Positions 1-6,196 of a stretch of DNA of 8,869 nt are shown here, one piece after another. The position numbers and the translations under genes were made by a program. A model generated the notes under the pieces. It saw nothing but the letters and a program-made list of their open reading frames with translations, did not search any database and was not told the origin of the DNA. This DNA comes from Candidatus Omnitrophota bacterium. GTDB lineage: Bacteria > Omnitrophota > Gorgyraeia > Zapsychrales > Zapsychraceae. The stretch is taken from NCBI GenBank assembly GCA_030634235.1, contig DAOWBD010000029.1, forward strand, positions 1-8,869, written 5' to 3'. How positions within the stretch are numbered: position 1 is the stretch's first letter; the number at the start of each line of letters is the position of its first letter.

Positions 1-285
1 ATAATCGGCAGAGCGATGGTCTTTATTATTGATTATCATGGAGAGCGCGGTCCCGGTCGTTTTGCCTTCAAAGACGCCGGAAACGATCTCGACAAAATCG
101 CCTTCCTGCCGCTGGCTTGTCGCCTTGCTTTGGCCGGGCCGGCGGCGGTTGAGCTCAAATTGAATGTCGGATTTGGATAAAGGAAGATTAGGCGGAACGC
201 CGTCGACGATAACACCCATGGCGGGCCCGTGGCTTTCGCCGAAGGTGGTTACTTTGAAAACTTGTCCAAATGTATTTCCGGCCAT
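1..285 (-). CDS. aroC: Chorismate synthase, N-terminal part (cut by window edge)
   Basis: Chorismate synthase converts 5-enolpyruvylshikimate-3-phosphate to chorismate in the last common step of aromatic amino-acid synthesis; the family needs reduced FMN and acts as a cytoplasmic tetramer. The 95 codons present carry the family's N-terminal hallmarks: a start reading MAGNTFGQVFKVTTFGESHG with the conserved GESHG loop at residues 16-20, the RRRPGQS segment at 47-53, SGVFEGKTTGT at 69-79 and a NKDHRSADY-like stretch at 87-95. About three quarters of the protein (family usually about 350-400 residues) lies beyond the left edge. The ATG at 285 begins exactly where the family alignment begins. It sits 2 bases after the stop of a small upstream ORF and has no obvious Shine-Dalgarno, so translation may be coupled to that ORF. 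It is last in a leuC-leuD-ORF-aroC run on one strand. Identification is firm from motif match. Confidence 0.96.
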   Translation of the reverse strand, partial: MAGNTFGQVFKVTTFGESHGPAMGVIVDGVPPNLPLSKSDIQFELNRRRPGQSKATSQRQEGDFVEIVSGVFEGKTTGTALSMIINNKDHRSADY

Positions 286-287
286 AA

Positions 288-371
288 TTATGCGTCGGTG
301 ACGGCGCCGAGCGTGATCACATCGCCGTTCTTGACGGAAGAATATTTTCTGGGGTTTGATTTCTTTGTCAT
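288..371 (-). CDS. Candidate 27-residue small protein between leuD and aroC
   Basis: An ATG at 371 opens a frame of 27 codons ending with TAA at 288-290. The peptide starts MTKKSNPRKY (basic) and ends GDVITLGAVTDA (neutral to acidic); it has no membrane segment or motif I recognise. Supporting a real gene: it fills the leuD-aroC gap almost exactly, starting 22 bases after the leuD stop and ending 2 bases before the aroC ATG, an arrangement suited to coupled translation. Against it: the leader before the ATG is A- and C-rich with no Shine-Dalgarno, and ORFs this short arise by chance. An in-frame TGA lies a few codons upstream, so it is not the tail of a longer gene, and it is out of frame with aroC. 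It could be a coupling peptide, a decayed gene remnant or noncoding spacer. Confidence 0.35.
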   Translation of the reverse strand: MTKKSNPRKYSSVKNGDVITLGAVTDA

Positions 372-393
372 GAGCGTTGTTTTGTTTGTTGAT

Positions 394-1008
394 TCAAGCC
401 CGCCAGGGCTTTTCTTCGGATAGCTTTGTCTCAAAAGAGCTGATCATTTCTTCAAATTGCAGCGTCCATCCGATCTGATCGAGACCTTTTAATAAACATG
501 TCTTTGCGAAAGAATTGATATCGAACGAATATTCCTTGCCGTCCGGTGCAGTAACAACTTGTTTCTCGAGATCTGCTGCGATTGCGGCGCCGGGTTCCTG
601 TTTTATCTGCCGGAACAGTTCATCGACTTCACTTGTCTCTAATCGTACCAGCAATATCCCGTTTTTAACACAATTATTATAGAAAATATCGGCAAAGCTT
701 GGGGCGATGATCACGCGGAATCCGTAATCGAAAAGCGCCCACGGCGCGTGTTCACGGCTTGACCCGCAGCCGAAATTGTCGCGCGCCAATAAAACGCTCG
801 ATGCCCGGTATTCCGGTTTATTAAGAAGGAACGCTGGATTCTCTGTCGTTCCCTCATAATCTGTGTATCGCCATTCGTGGAACAGATGCACTCCGAAACC
901 GGTCCGTTCGATCTTCCTTAAGAATTGTTTGGGGATGATTGCGTCGGTATCGATATTAACGCGGTCCAGCGGTACGGCGGTTCCTGTATGTTTGATGAAG
1001 GGTTCCAT
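394..1008 (-). CDS. leuD: 3-isopropylmalate dehydratase small subunit
   Basis: LeuD is the swivel-domain subunit of isopropylmalate isomerase, which with LeuC turns 2-isopropylmalate into 3-isopropylmalate in leucine synthesis. The 204-residue product has the bacterial LeuD hallmarks: an N-terminal TAVPLDRVNIDTDAIIPKQF-like segment at 10-29, FGCGSSREHAPWAL at 79-92 (substrate-binding loop) and a GFRVIIAPSFADIFYNNCVKNG-type stretch at 96-117. The length fits the roughly 200-residue type that partners the long LeuC. The frame is open further upstream to 1221, but that part is antisense-like sequence inside leuC. The ATG at 1008 matches the family start and overlaps the leuC stop by one base (TAATG), implying coupled translation. 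The last six codons contain a 6-bp hairpin with no T-run on this strand, so it is unlikely to terminate transcription. Confidence 0.97.
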   Translation of the reverse strand: MEPFIKHTGTAVPLDRVNIDTDAIIPKQFLRKIERTGFGVHLFHEWRYTDYEGTTENPAFLLNKPEYRASSVLLARDNFGCGSSREHAPWALFDYGFRVIIAPSFADIFYNNCVKNGILLVRLETSEVDELFRQIKQEPGAAIAADLEKQVVTAPDGKEYSFDINSFAKTCLLKGLDQIGWTLQFEEMISSFETKLSEEKPWRA

Positions 1009-2423
1009 TAGGCGGCACTCTTTCTTAAAAATTTCCGAATGTCGACGATTTGCCCTTCGATCGCCGCGGCAGCGACCATCTGAGGGCTCATTAAATGCGT
1101 CCGGCCTCCGGGGCCCTGGCGTCCTTCGAAATTGCGGTTGCTGGACGACGCGCATCGCTCGCCTTGTGATAATTGGTCGTCGTTCATGCCTAAACACATC
1201 GAGCATCCTGCGAAACGCCATTCGAATCCGGCGTTTGCAAATATTTTATCTAAGCCTTCCTTCTCGGCTTGTCGACGGACACGTCCGGATCCGGGCACGA
1301 CGATGGCCTGAACATCGCTGTGGACTTTATGTCCTTTAACGATCTCGGCAGCGGCACGCAGGTCTTCGATACGGCCGTTCGTGCAGGATCCTAAGAATAC
1401 TTTGTTAATCTTGATCTCTGCGATCGGTGTTCCCGGCTTCAGGTCTATATATTCCAGGGCATTGCGCGCGCCGGCCTGCGCGACGGGATCCGCGAAACTT
1501 TCCGGATCAGGTACGCAGTCCTCGACGGAGACAACCTGCCCCGGGCTCGTCCCCCACGTTACTTGCGGCTTAATATCTTCGGCCTTGATGGTGAGGACCT
1601 TGTTGAACGCGGCGCCCTCATCGCTTGGCAATGTTTTCCAATCGGCAACCGCCTGTTCCCATTGCCCATCTTGCGGGGCGTGGTCGCGCCCTTTTAAATA
1701 GTCGAATGTTTTCTCGTCGGGGGCGATCATTCCCGCGCGCGCGCCGGCCTCGATGCTCATGTTGCAGATGGTCATGCGCCCTTCCATGGAAAGAGCGCGG
1801 ATCGCGCTGCCGGCATATTCGACGACATAACCCGTCGCGCCGGCTGTTCCGATCTGCCCGATGATGTAAAGAATGATATCTTTAGGCGTGATGCTATCGC
1901 CTAATTGCCCGTCGATATTGATCAGAAAGGTCTTGGCGATATTCTGCTGTAATGTCTGGGTCGCTAAAACGTGCTCGACTTCGGAAGTGCCGATGCCAAA
2001 AGCCAGCGAGCCAAACGCGCCGTGCGTCGAGGTATGCGAATCACCGCAGACAATGACCATGCCGGGCTGCGTGATCCCCATCTCCGGGCCGATCACATGA
2101 ACGATCCCCTGATCCTTATTGGCAAAATCATACAGGGTGATGCCAAATTCCTGGCAGTTCTTGGCCAGTGTCTCCATCTGAATGCGGGACGTGGCGTCCG
2201 CCAGGCTCAGATCCTTTGTCCGTGTCGAGACATTATGGTCCATTGTCGCGAAGGTTTTCTGCGCGTGGCGCACCTTGCGGCTTGTTAAGCGTAACCCCTC
2301 AAAGGCCTGCGGACTGGTGACTTCATGGACCAGATGCAGATCGACATAAATGACCGCTGTATCGTTTTGTGATTCACGAACCAGGTGGGCATCCCAAATT
2401 TTTTGATACATTGTTTTCGACAT
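1008..2423 (-). CDS. leuC: 3-isopropylmalate dehydratase large subunit
   Basis: LeuC is the iron-sulfur subunit of isopropylmalate isomerase, an aconitase-superfamily enzyme of leucine synthesis in the cytoplasm. The product is 471 residues, close to the E. coli protein (about 466). The [4Fe-4S] ligands are all present: Cys347 in GSCTNGRIEDLR, and Cys407 and Cys410 in GCSMCLGMN. Other signatures are HLVHEVTSPQAFEGL (31-44), FATMDHNVST (58-67), CGDSHTSTHGAFG (126-138), SMEGRMTICNMSIEAGA (212-228) and SSNRNFEGRQGPGGRTHL (427-444). The ATG at 2423 fits the family start; an AGG five bases upstream is a weak ribosome site. It is the first gene after a strong promoter and is followed by leuD with a one-base overlap. 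The close likeness to proteobacterial LeuC, rather than the shorter archaeal-like form of about 420 residues, is worth noting. Confidence 0.98.
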   Translation of the reverse strand: MSKTMYQKIWDAHLVRESQNDTAVIYVDLHLVHEVTSPQAFEGLRLTSRKVRHAQKTFATMDHNVSTRTKDLSLADATSRIQMETLAKNCQEFGITLYDFANKDQGIVHVIGPEMGITQPGMVIVCGDSHTSTHGAFGSLAFGIGTSEVEHVLATQTLQQNIAKTFLINIDGQLGDSITPKDIILYIIGQIGTAGATGYVVEYAGSAIRALSMEGRMTICNMSIEAGARAGMIAPDEKTFDYLKGRDHAPQDGQWEQAVADWKTLPSDEGAAFNKVLTIKAEDIKPQVTWGTSPGQVVSVEDCVPDPESFADPVAQAGARNALEYIDLKPGTPIAEIKINKVFLGSCTNGRIEDLRAAAEIVKGHKVHSDVQAIVVPGSGRVRRQAEKEGLDKIFANAGFEWRFAGCSMCLGMNDDQLSQGERCASSSNRNFEGRQGPGGRTHLMSPQMVAAAAIEGQIVDIRKFLRKSAA

Positions 2424-2635
2424 AATGACCTATCTTGTTGAAATAATAGAAGATAATTCTAACCAAATCGGTTGGCCTTGTCAATACCAGGATGCATTTC
2501 TGCCGGCATGCGGCGGGGCCTCATTTGTCTTCGCCGTACCATTGTAGTGTCAGTCGGTGGGTTTTATAAAAAACACCGAGAAGGCGCATGTTGACAAGTA
2601 AAAAGGTGACAAAGCTGGATCTGTTACGATATTCT
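2424..2635. other. Intergenic region between the pilin gene and leuC
   Basis: This 212-bp gap holds the leuC promoter at its left end. To the right I see a TGCCGGCA palindrome with nearby G/C-rich sequence (about 2500-2515) and an imperfect hairpin at 2554-2579: 6-bp arms TCGGTG/CACCGA enclosing TTTTATAAAA. The second could fold in the pilin transcript, but it is not followed by a T-run on the minus strand, so it is a poor candidate for an intrinsic terminator. No convincing gene is seen: a 90-codon minus-strand frame at 2521-2793 runs out of the pilin gene in another frame, has no family resemblance and is best read as a shadow. Confidence 0.5.
2456..2484 (-). promoter_or_regulatory. Strong sigma70-type promoter for leuC-leuD (and probably aroC)
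   Basis: Reading the minus strand, TTGACA (2479-2484, a perfect -35) is followed by a 17-bp spacer and TAGAAT (2456-2461, five of six -10 bases). Transcription would start near 2449, leaving a leader of about 26 bases, too short for a leader-peptide attenuator or T-box. The spacer contains AACC-gattt-GGTT, a 4-bp inverted repeat that could be part of an operator. That is inference; the promoter itself is read directly from the sequence. Confidence 0.8.
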
Positions 2636-3100
2636 TTACCCGCAATTCCCCGGCTGAGCGGGACATGACGGGCATGTGCCGGCTGAACAGTGGAGAAGTC
2701 CGCTGGAATGTTCATCATGAAACTGGATTGCCCATCCACTTGGATGGGCCGCTGTACAACCATTTGTTCCATCGGAATTTGTCCCACACACATAATACCC
2801 CAGGGTTACATCTGGAAATGTTTTATTAAATTTTGGATCCATTACACTAATACTTAAATTGGAATTGATTGTGCTCAAGTTATTCCATGCTCCCATTGCC
2901 ATCCCGTCGAGAGTATACATCTTAACCGCGACACGCATAGTCATCAGGTTCGCGATCATATTGCGTTCATCAGCTTTCGTGATCGTTTTGGTGTAATTAG
3001 GGATCGTAAATGCCGCGATGATCGAGATGATTATAATAACCATTAGGACTTCCATTAATGTGAATGCTCTTGATGATGATCTTCTTAAGTTTTTAGGCAT
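2636..3100 (-). CDS. Type IV pilin-like prepilin (pseudopilin)
   Basis: A 154-residue protein with a class III signal: a short basic leader (MPKNLRRSSSRA), then FTLMEVLMVIIIISIIAAF, the usual hydrophobic helix. Prepilin peptidase should cut between Ala12 and Phe13, giving a mature protein of about 142 residues with Glu at mature position 5. Ala instead of the usual Gly at -1 is tolerated in known prepilins. The rest fits a minor or major pilin head: a TIPNYTKTITKADERNMIANLMTMRVAVKMY-like alpha-1 tail, then a C-terminal region with six cysteines (105, 115, 138, 143, 146, 153), which could form disulfides once exported. It acts in the inner membrane and envelope, either in a type IV pilus or a type II secretion pseudopilus; the sequence does not say which. 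No pilus assembly genes are nearby. The start is supported by a good Shine-Dalgarno. Confidence 0.85.
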   Translation of the reverse strand: MPKNLRRSSSRAFTLMEVLMVIIIISIIAAFTIPNYTKTITKADERNMIANLMTMRVAVKMYTLDGMAMGAWNNLSTINSNLSISVMDPKFNKTFPDVTLGYYVCGTNSDGTNGCTAAHPSGWAIQFHDEHSSGLLHCSAGTCPSCPAQPGNCG

Positions 3101-3103
3101 GCC

Positions 3104-3112
3104 CCTCTCCTT
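3104..3112 (-). promoter_or_regulatory. Ribosome binding site of the pilin gene
   Basis: The minus strand reads AAGGAGAGG at 3112-3104, with the AAGGAG core six bases before the ATG at 3100. It is one of only two strong Shine-Dalgarno sequences in the window (the other precedes the ferredoxin gene), suggesting efficient translation of the pilin. It decides the start in favour of the ATG at 3100. Confidence 0.8.
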
Positions 3113-3119
3113 GATAGAA

Positions 3120-3152
3120 GATTAATGATTAATACACGGGATGATGATTAAT
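3120..3152. repeat. Three GATTAAT direct repeats upstream of the pilin gene
   Basis: GATTAAT occurs on the plus strand at 3120-3126, 3127-3133 and 3146-3152. The longer form ATGATTAATA is repeated at 3125-3134 and 3144-3153, 19 bp apart, close to two helical turns. The cluster lies 20-52 bases upstream of the pilin start, within its leader or promoter. AT-rich repeats can arise by chance; a role as a regulator-binding site is inference. I could not place convincing -35 and -10 elements here. Confidence 0.4.
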
Positions 3153-3207
3153 AAAGCCACTATGACCCTGTTTTTCATGATTCTGTTTTTTTGACGGCAA
3201 GAGCTGG

Positions 3208-5928
3208 CTATGCAGCCAACTTTCTTAGTACCGTTTGAAGGATTCCACCGTTGCGAAAATAATCGATTTCAACGGGGGTATCCAAACGAACGGTGGTCTT
3301 AAATCGTATTTCTCTGTTTTTTGACCTTGCGGTGACGTCAATTTCCTGACGGGGCTTGAGTTGACCGTTGATGCCGTCGAAGTCGAAAATCTCATTGCCC
3401 TTCAATCCTAAAGATTCGCCGGATTCGCCAGCCTTGAATTCTAAAGGAAGAACGCCCATGCCCGCAAGATTGCTGCGGTGGATTCGCTCGTAACTTTGCG
3501 CGATAACGACGCGCACGCCTAAAAGCGCTGTTCCCTTTGCCGCCCAGTCGCGGCTGGAGCCGGTTCCGTATTCCTTTCCGGCAAGGACGATCAGCGGGGT
3601 CTTGTCTTTTTGATAAAGCAGCGATGCGTCATAAATGCTCATCTTCTCATTGCTCGGAAAATGGATCGTCCAGGATCCTTCTGTTCCCGGCGCCAGTTGG
3701 TTGCGCAATCGGATGTTGGCGAACGTCCCCCGGGTCATCACGCGGTCATTTCCCCGACGGGACCCGTAGCTGTTAAAGTCAGCCGGCTTGACGCCCACTC
3801 CGGTCAGATATCGACCTGCCGGTGTATCCGGAGTAAATGCCCCGGCCGGTGAAATATGATCCGTTGTAATCGAATCTCCGGCCATTACAAGGACGCGCGC
3901 GTCTGTGATCCCTTGGATTTCTCCGGCAGCTTTGTCCATGTTCAGAAAGAACGGCGGTTCCTGAATGTATGTACTTGATGTTTTCCATTTATACAGATCC
4001 GACTTTGTCTCTTTGATCGCGTTCCAGCTCTTATTGCCCTTGCTCACGTTTTTGTATCGCTTGCGAAACGCTTTGGCCGTAACGCATTTGGCGATAATGG
4101 CGTTGATCTCATTTTGTGTTGGCCAAAGGTCCTTAAGAAAGACGTCGTTCCCTTTTTTATCTTGACCGACGGGCTCTTTCGTCAGGTCGATATCGACCGA
4201 ACCGGCGAGCGCGTAGGCGACGACCAGCGGCGGGCTGGCAAGGTAATTGGCCTTCGTGTGAGGGCTCACACGTCCTTCGAAATTACGGTTTCCGCTTAAA
4301 ATAGCGGCGGCAACGAGGTCTCCCTTGTTGATCGCGTCCGCGACCGCTTTCGGCAACGGCCCGCTGTTGCCGATACACGTGGTGCACCCGTAGCCGACAA
4401 TATTAAATTTTAATTTCTCGAGATAAGTTAAAAGCCCGGAATCCTTCATGTATTCGTCGACGACTTGCGACCCCGGCGCAAAACTCGTCTTAACATAATC
4501 TTTCGATTTTAACCCGCGCTCAACGGCCTTTTGGGCGACGAGGCCGGCGCTGATCAAAACGGAAGGATTCGATGTATTGGTACAGCTTGTAATCGCGGCA
4601 ATAACGACCGAACCATGTTCGATCCTGCTTTTATGCTTATCGTCGATGATGGCCGAACTTTTACGGTCTGTCGCCTTCAGTCCGAACCCGCGGTTCTTGA
4701 CCGGCTTCGTGAGGGCGTCTGCAAATGTCTCTTTCATGTTTGATAATGAAATGCGGTCCTGCGGCCGCTTGGGGCCCGCCAGGCTGGGAACGACTTTTGA
4801 GATATCAAGTTTTAATGTATCGCTGAACTTTGGATCGGTTTTTCCGGGAGTGTAGAACAGTCCTTGCTCTTTCATGTAAGCTTCGACGAGACCGACCTCG
4901 GCGGCCGAGCGGCCCGTTAAGCGATAATATTGCAGGGTCTCTTCATCGATGGGGAACAGTCCCGTCGTCGCGCCGTATTCCGGCGCCATGTTTGAGATCG
5001 TCGCCCGGTCAGGAAGGCTTAAATGTTTCAACCCGTCGCCATAAAATTCAACAAATTTTCCGACGACGCCCTTCTTGCGTAACATTTCAACAACCGTTAA
5101 CACAAGGTCCGTTGCCGTCACGCCTTCGGAAAGTTTTCCCGTCAGTTTAAACCCGATCACTTCCGGCATAAGCATGTAGATCGGCTCGCCGAGCATGACC
5201 GCCTCGGCTTCGATGCCGCCGACGCCCCATCCGACAATACCCAGCCCGTTGATCATCGTCGTGTGGCTGTCGGTTCCGACGATACTATCTGGATAGGCCC
5301 ATGTCTCCTTCCCCAGCTTCTTTTTAAGAACGCCTTTCGCCAGATATTCCAGGTTGACCTGATGAATGATTCCCGTCGCCGGCGGGACAACGCGGAAATT
5401 CTTAAACGCGCTTTGTCCCCACTTCAAGAATTCATAACGTTCTTTATTCCGCTTGAATTCCAGGGCGATATTTTTTGCTAACGCGTCTTTGGTTCCGAAT
5501 GCGTCGACCTGTATCGAGTGGTCGATGACCAGGTCGCAAGGGACTTGCGGATTGATCTTGTGGTAATCGCCTCCGAGGCGCTTGAACCCGTCACGCATCG
5601 CCGCAAGGTCGACAACGCACGGGACCCCGGTAAAGTCTTGCAGAATGACCCGGCCCGGTTTAAAGGCGATCTCGCGGGCCTTTCCCGGTTTCGGCGACCA
5701 GTTCAGAAGTGTCTGAACATCATTGACGGTGACCTGATAATTGTCACAATTGCGCAGCGCGCTCTCTAATAGGATCTTGATCGAAAAGGGCAGCTTTTGA
5801 GGATCGCCAAGCCCAAGCTTAGCAAATTTAGAAAAGGAAAATACCGTATATTTGCTATTTCCAACTTTTAGGGATTTTTTGACATCTTTTGGATCAAATT
5901 GGGTGCTCATAACCTTATTCCGTTTCAT
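3208..5928 (-). CDS. acnA: Aconitate hydratase A
   Basis: Aconitase interconverts citrate and isocitrate in the TCA and glyoxylate cycles, using a [4Fe-4S] cluster, in the cytoplasm. The 906-residue product matches the AcnA/IRP family along its whole length (E. coli AcnA 891). Cluster ligands are Cys449 in AAITSCTNTSNPS, and Cys515 and Cys518 in VGYGCTTCIGNSGPLP. Other hallmarks are LQDFTGVPCVVDLAAMRD (96-113), DLVIDHSIQVD (132-142), VGTDSHTTMINGLG (217-230), SGNRNFEGRVSPH (545-557), GDSITTDHISPAG (684-696), FNSYGSRRGN (718-727) and the swivel-domain loop KEYGTGSSRDWAAKG (785-799). A second ATG at 5910 gives a 900-residue form beginning MSTQFDPKDV, which aligns better with family N-termini; a weak GGA lies 8 bases before it, while the ATG at 5928 has no visible ribosome site. 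The gene is read divergently from fdxA and has a near-consensus promoter. A TGGCT/AGCCA hairpin spans the stop but lacks a T-run. Confidence 0.98.
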   Translation of the reverse strand: MKRNKVMSTQFDPKDVKKSLKVGNSKYTVFSFSKFAKLGLGDPQKLPFSIKILLESALRNCDNYQVTVNDVQTLLNWSPKPGKAREIAFKPGRVILQDFTGVPCVVDLAAMRDGFKRLGGDYHKINPQVPCDLVIDHSIQVDAFGTKDALAKNIALEFKRNKERYEFLKWGQSAFKNFRVVPPATGIIHQVNLEYLAKGVLKKKLGKETWAYPDSIVGTDSHTTMINGLGIVGWGVGGIEAEAVMLGEPIYMLMPEVIGFKLTGKLSEGVTATDLVLTVVEMLRKKGVVGKFVEFYGDGLKHLSLPDRATISNMAPEYGATTGLFPIDEETLQYYRLTGRSAAEVGLVEAYMKEQGLFYTPGKTDPKFSDTLKLDISKVVPSLAGPKRPQDRISLSNMKETFADALTKPVKNRGFGLKATDRKSSAIIDDKHKSRIEHGSVVIAAITSCTNTSNPSVLISAGLVAQKAVERGLKSKDYVKTSFAPGSQVVDEYMKDSGLLTYLEKLKFNIVGYGCTTCIGNSGPLPKAVADAINKGDLVAAAILSGNRNFEGRVSPHTKANYLASPPLVVAYALAGSVDIDLTKEPVGQDKKGNDVFLKDLWPTQNEINAIIAKCVTAKAFRKRYKNVSKGNKSWNAIKETKSDLYKWKTSSTYIQEPPFFLNMDKAAGEIQGITDARVLVMAGDSITTDHISPAGAFTPDTPAGRYLTGVGVKPADFNSYGSRRGNDRVMTRGTFANIRLRNQLAPGTEGSWTIHFPSNEKMSIYDASLLYQKDKTPLIVLAGKEYGTGSSRDWAAKGTALLGVRVVIAQSYERIHRSNLAGMGVLPLEFKAGESGESLGLKGNEIFDFDGINGQLKPRQEIDVTARSKNREIRFKTTVRLDTPVEIDYFRNGGILQTVLRKLAA

Positions 5929-5963
5929 GCTAAAAGAGTTAAAATGTCGTGTAAGTACGCTGT

Positions 5964-5992
5964 ATTATATAGAATGCGCACCTGCGCGTCAA
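5964..5992 (-). promoter_or_regulatory. Near-consensus sigma70-type promoter for acnA
   Basis: On the minus strand, TTGACG (5987-5992, five of six) is followed by a 17-bp spacer and a perfect TATAAT (5964-5969). Transcription would start near 5957, about 28 bases before the first acnA ATG. The start of the spacer contains GCGCA-GG-TGCGC (5976-5987), a 5-bp inverted repeat touching the -35 box, a position where a bound repressor would block polymerase. The promoter is read directly; the operator role is inference. Confidence 0.85.
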
Positions 5993-6039
5993 CACAGCTT
6001 TCATTATTTCACAGCAAAAATGTGCTATTGACCACTGTT

Positions 6040-6062
6040 TTGTCGATTATTTTTTTCGACAA
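6040..6062. repeat. 7-bp inverted repeat in the acnA-fdxA divergent region
   Basis: TTGTCGA (6040-6046) and TCGACAA (6056-6062) are perfect inverted arms separated by nine bases, mostly T. It sits roughly midway between the acnA -35 box (5992) and the candidate fdxA -35 box (6080). It may be an operator for a dimeric regulator acting on one or both genes, or a cruciform-prone AT-rich element. As an intrinsic terminator it is unconvincing because the T tract lies in the loop rather than after the stem. Confidence 0.5.
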
Positions 6063-6079
6063 GAAACCGTAAAATATGC

Positions 6080-6108
6080 TTGAAATTATGCAACCAACCG
6101 ATTAGTAT
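6080..6108 (+). promoter_or_regulatory. Candidate promoter for the ferredoxin gene
   Basis: TTGAAA (6080-6085, five of six -35 bases), a 17-bp spacer and TAGTAT (6103-6108, four of six -10 bases). The start of transcription would be near 6115, leaving a leader of roughly 80 bases that contains the AAAGGATCCTTT palindrome. The match is moderate, but it is the best pair I find in front of this gene. The spacer and first -10 base hold CCAACCGATT, also found in the leuC promoter spacer. Confidence 0.45.
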
Positions 6109-6129
6109 ATGTTCATATTGATTTGATAA

Positions 6130-6148
6130 AAAAGGATCCTTTCCTTTT
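6130..6148 (+). repeat. Palindrome and short hairpin in the ferredoxin leader
   Basis: AAAGGATCCTTT (6131-6142) is a perfect 12-bp palindrome. The same stretch can instead form AAAAGGA (6130-6136) paired with TCCTTTT (6142-6148) around a 5-base loop, 3'-ending in T-rich sequence. It could be an operator or a weak attenuating hairpin in the predicted fdxA leader; nothing in the sequence decides between these, and chance is possible. Confidence 0.35.
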
Positions 6149-6183
6149 CTATTCCGGCTTAAATTTGAACATTATTAATCTAT

Positions 6184-6189
6184 AGGAGG
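6184..6189 (+). promoter_or_regulatory. Ribosome binding site of the ferredoxin gene
   Basis: A full AGGAGG with seven bases to the ATG at 6197, an ideal Shine-Dalgarno that fixes the start and suggests high expression. Confidence 0.9.
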
Positions 6190-6196
6190 TTTTTCA

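Noticed and set aside
399..418. AAGCCC/GGGCTT hairpin at the end of leuD, as a terminator
   Set aside because: On the transcribed minus strand it is followed by A- and C-rich sequence with no U-run, and it lies within the leuD coding end.
1009..1221. Upstream extension of leuD to give a 275-residue protein
   Set aside because: These codons overlap the leuC 3' end in another frame and read as Arg-rich sequence unlike LeuD. The ATG at 1008 is the family start and couples with the leuC stop.
863..1339. A 158-codon plus-strand frame opposite leuC and leuD
   Set aside because: It is the antisense of conserved leuC/leuD sequence, with shadow-like composition and no supporting signals.
2424..2450. 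Leucine leader peptide, attenuator or T-box before leuC
   Set aside because: The predicted leader is only about 26 bases, with no Leu-codon run and no room for alternative hairpins.
2521..2793. A 90-codon minus-strand frame overlapping the pilin 3' end, possibly a separate gene or a frameshifted pilin tail
   Set aside because: The pilin frame itself continues with a sensible Cys-rich ending and stop at 2636. The other frame has no family features and no ribosome site, so it is a shadow.
3206..3222. TGGCT/AGCCA hairpin at the acnA stop, as a terminator
   Set aside because: The stem is only five pairs and the minus strand downstream carries an A-run rather than a U-run.
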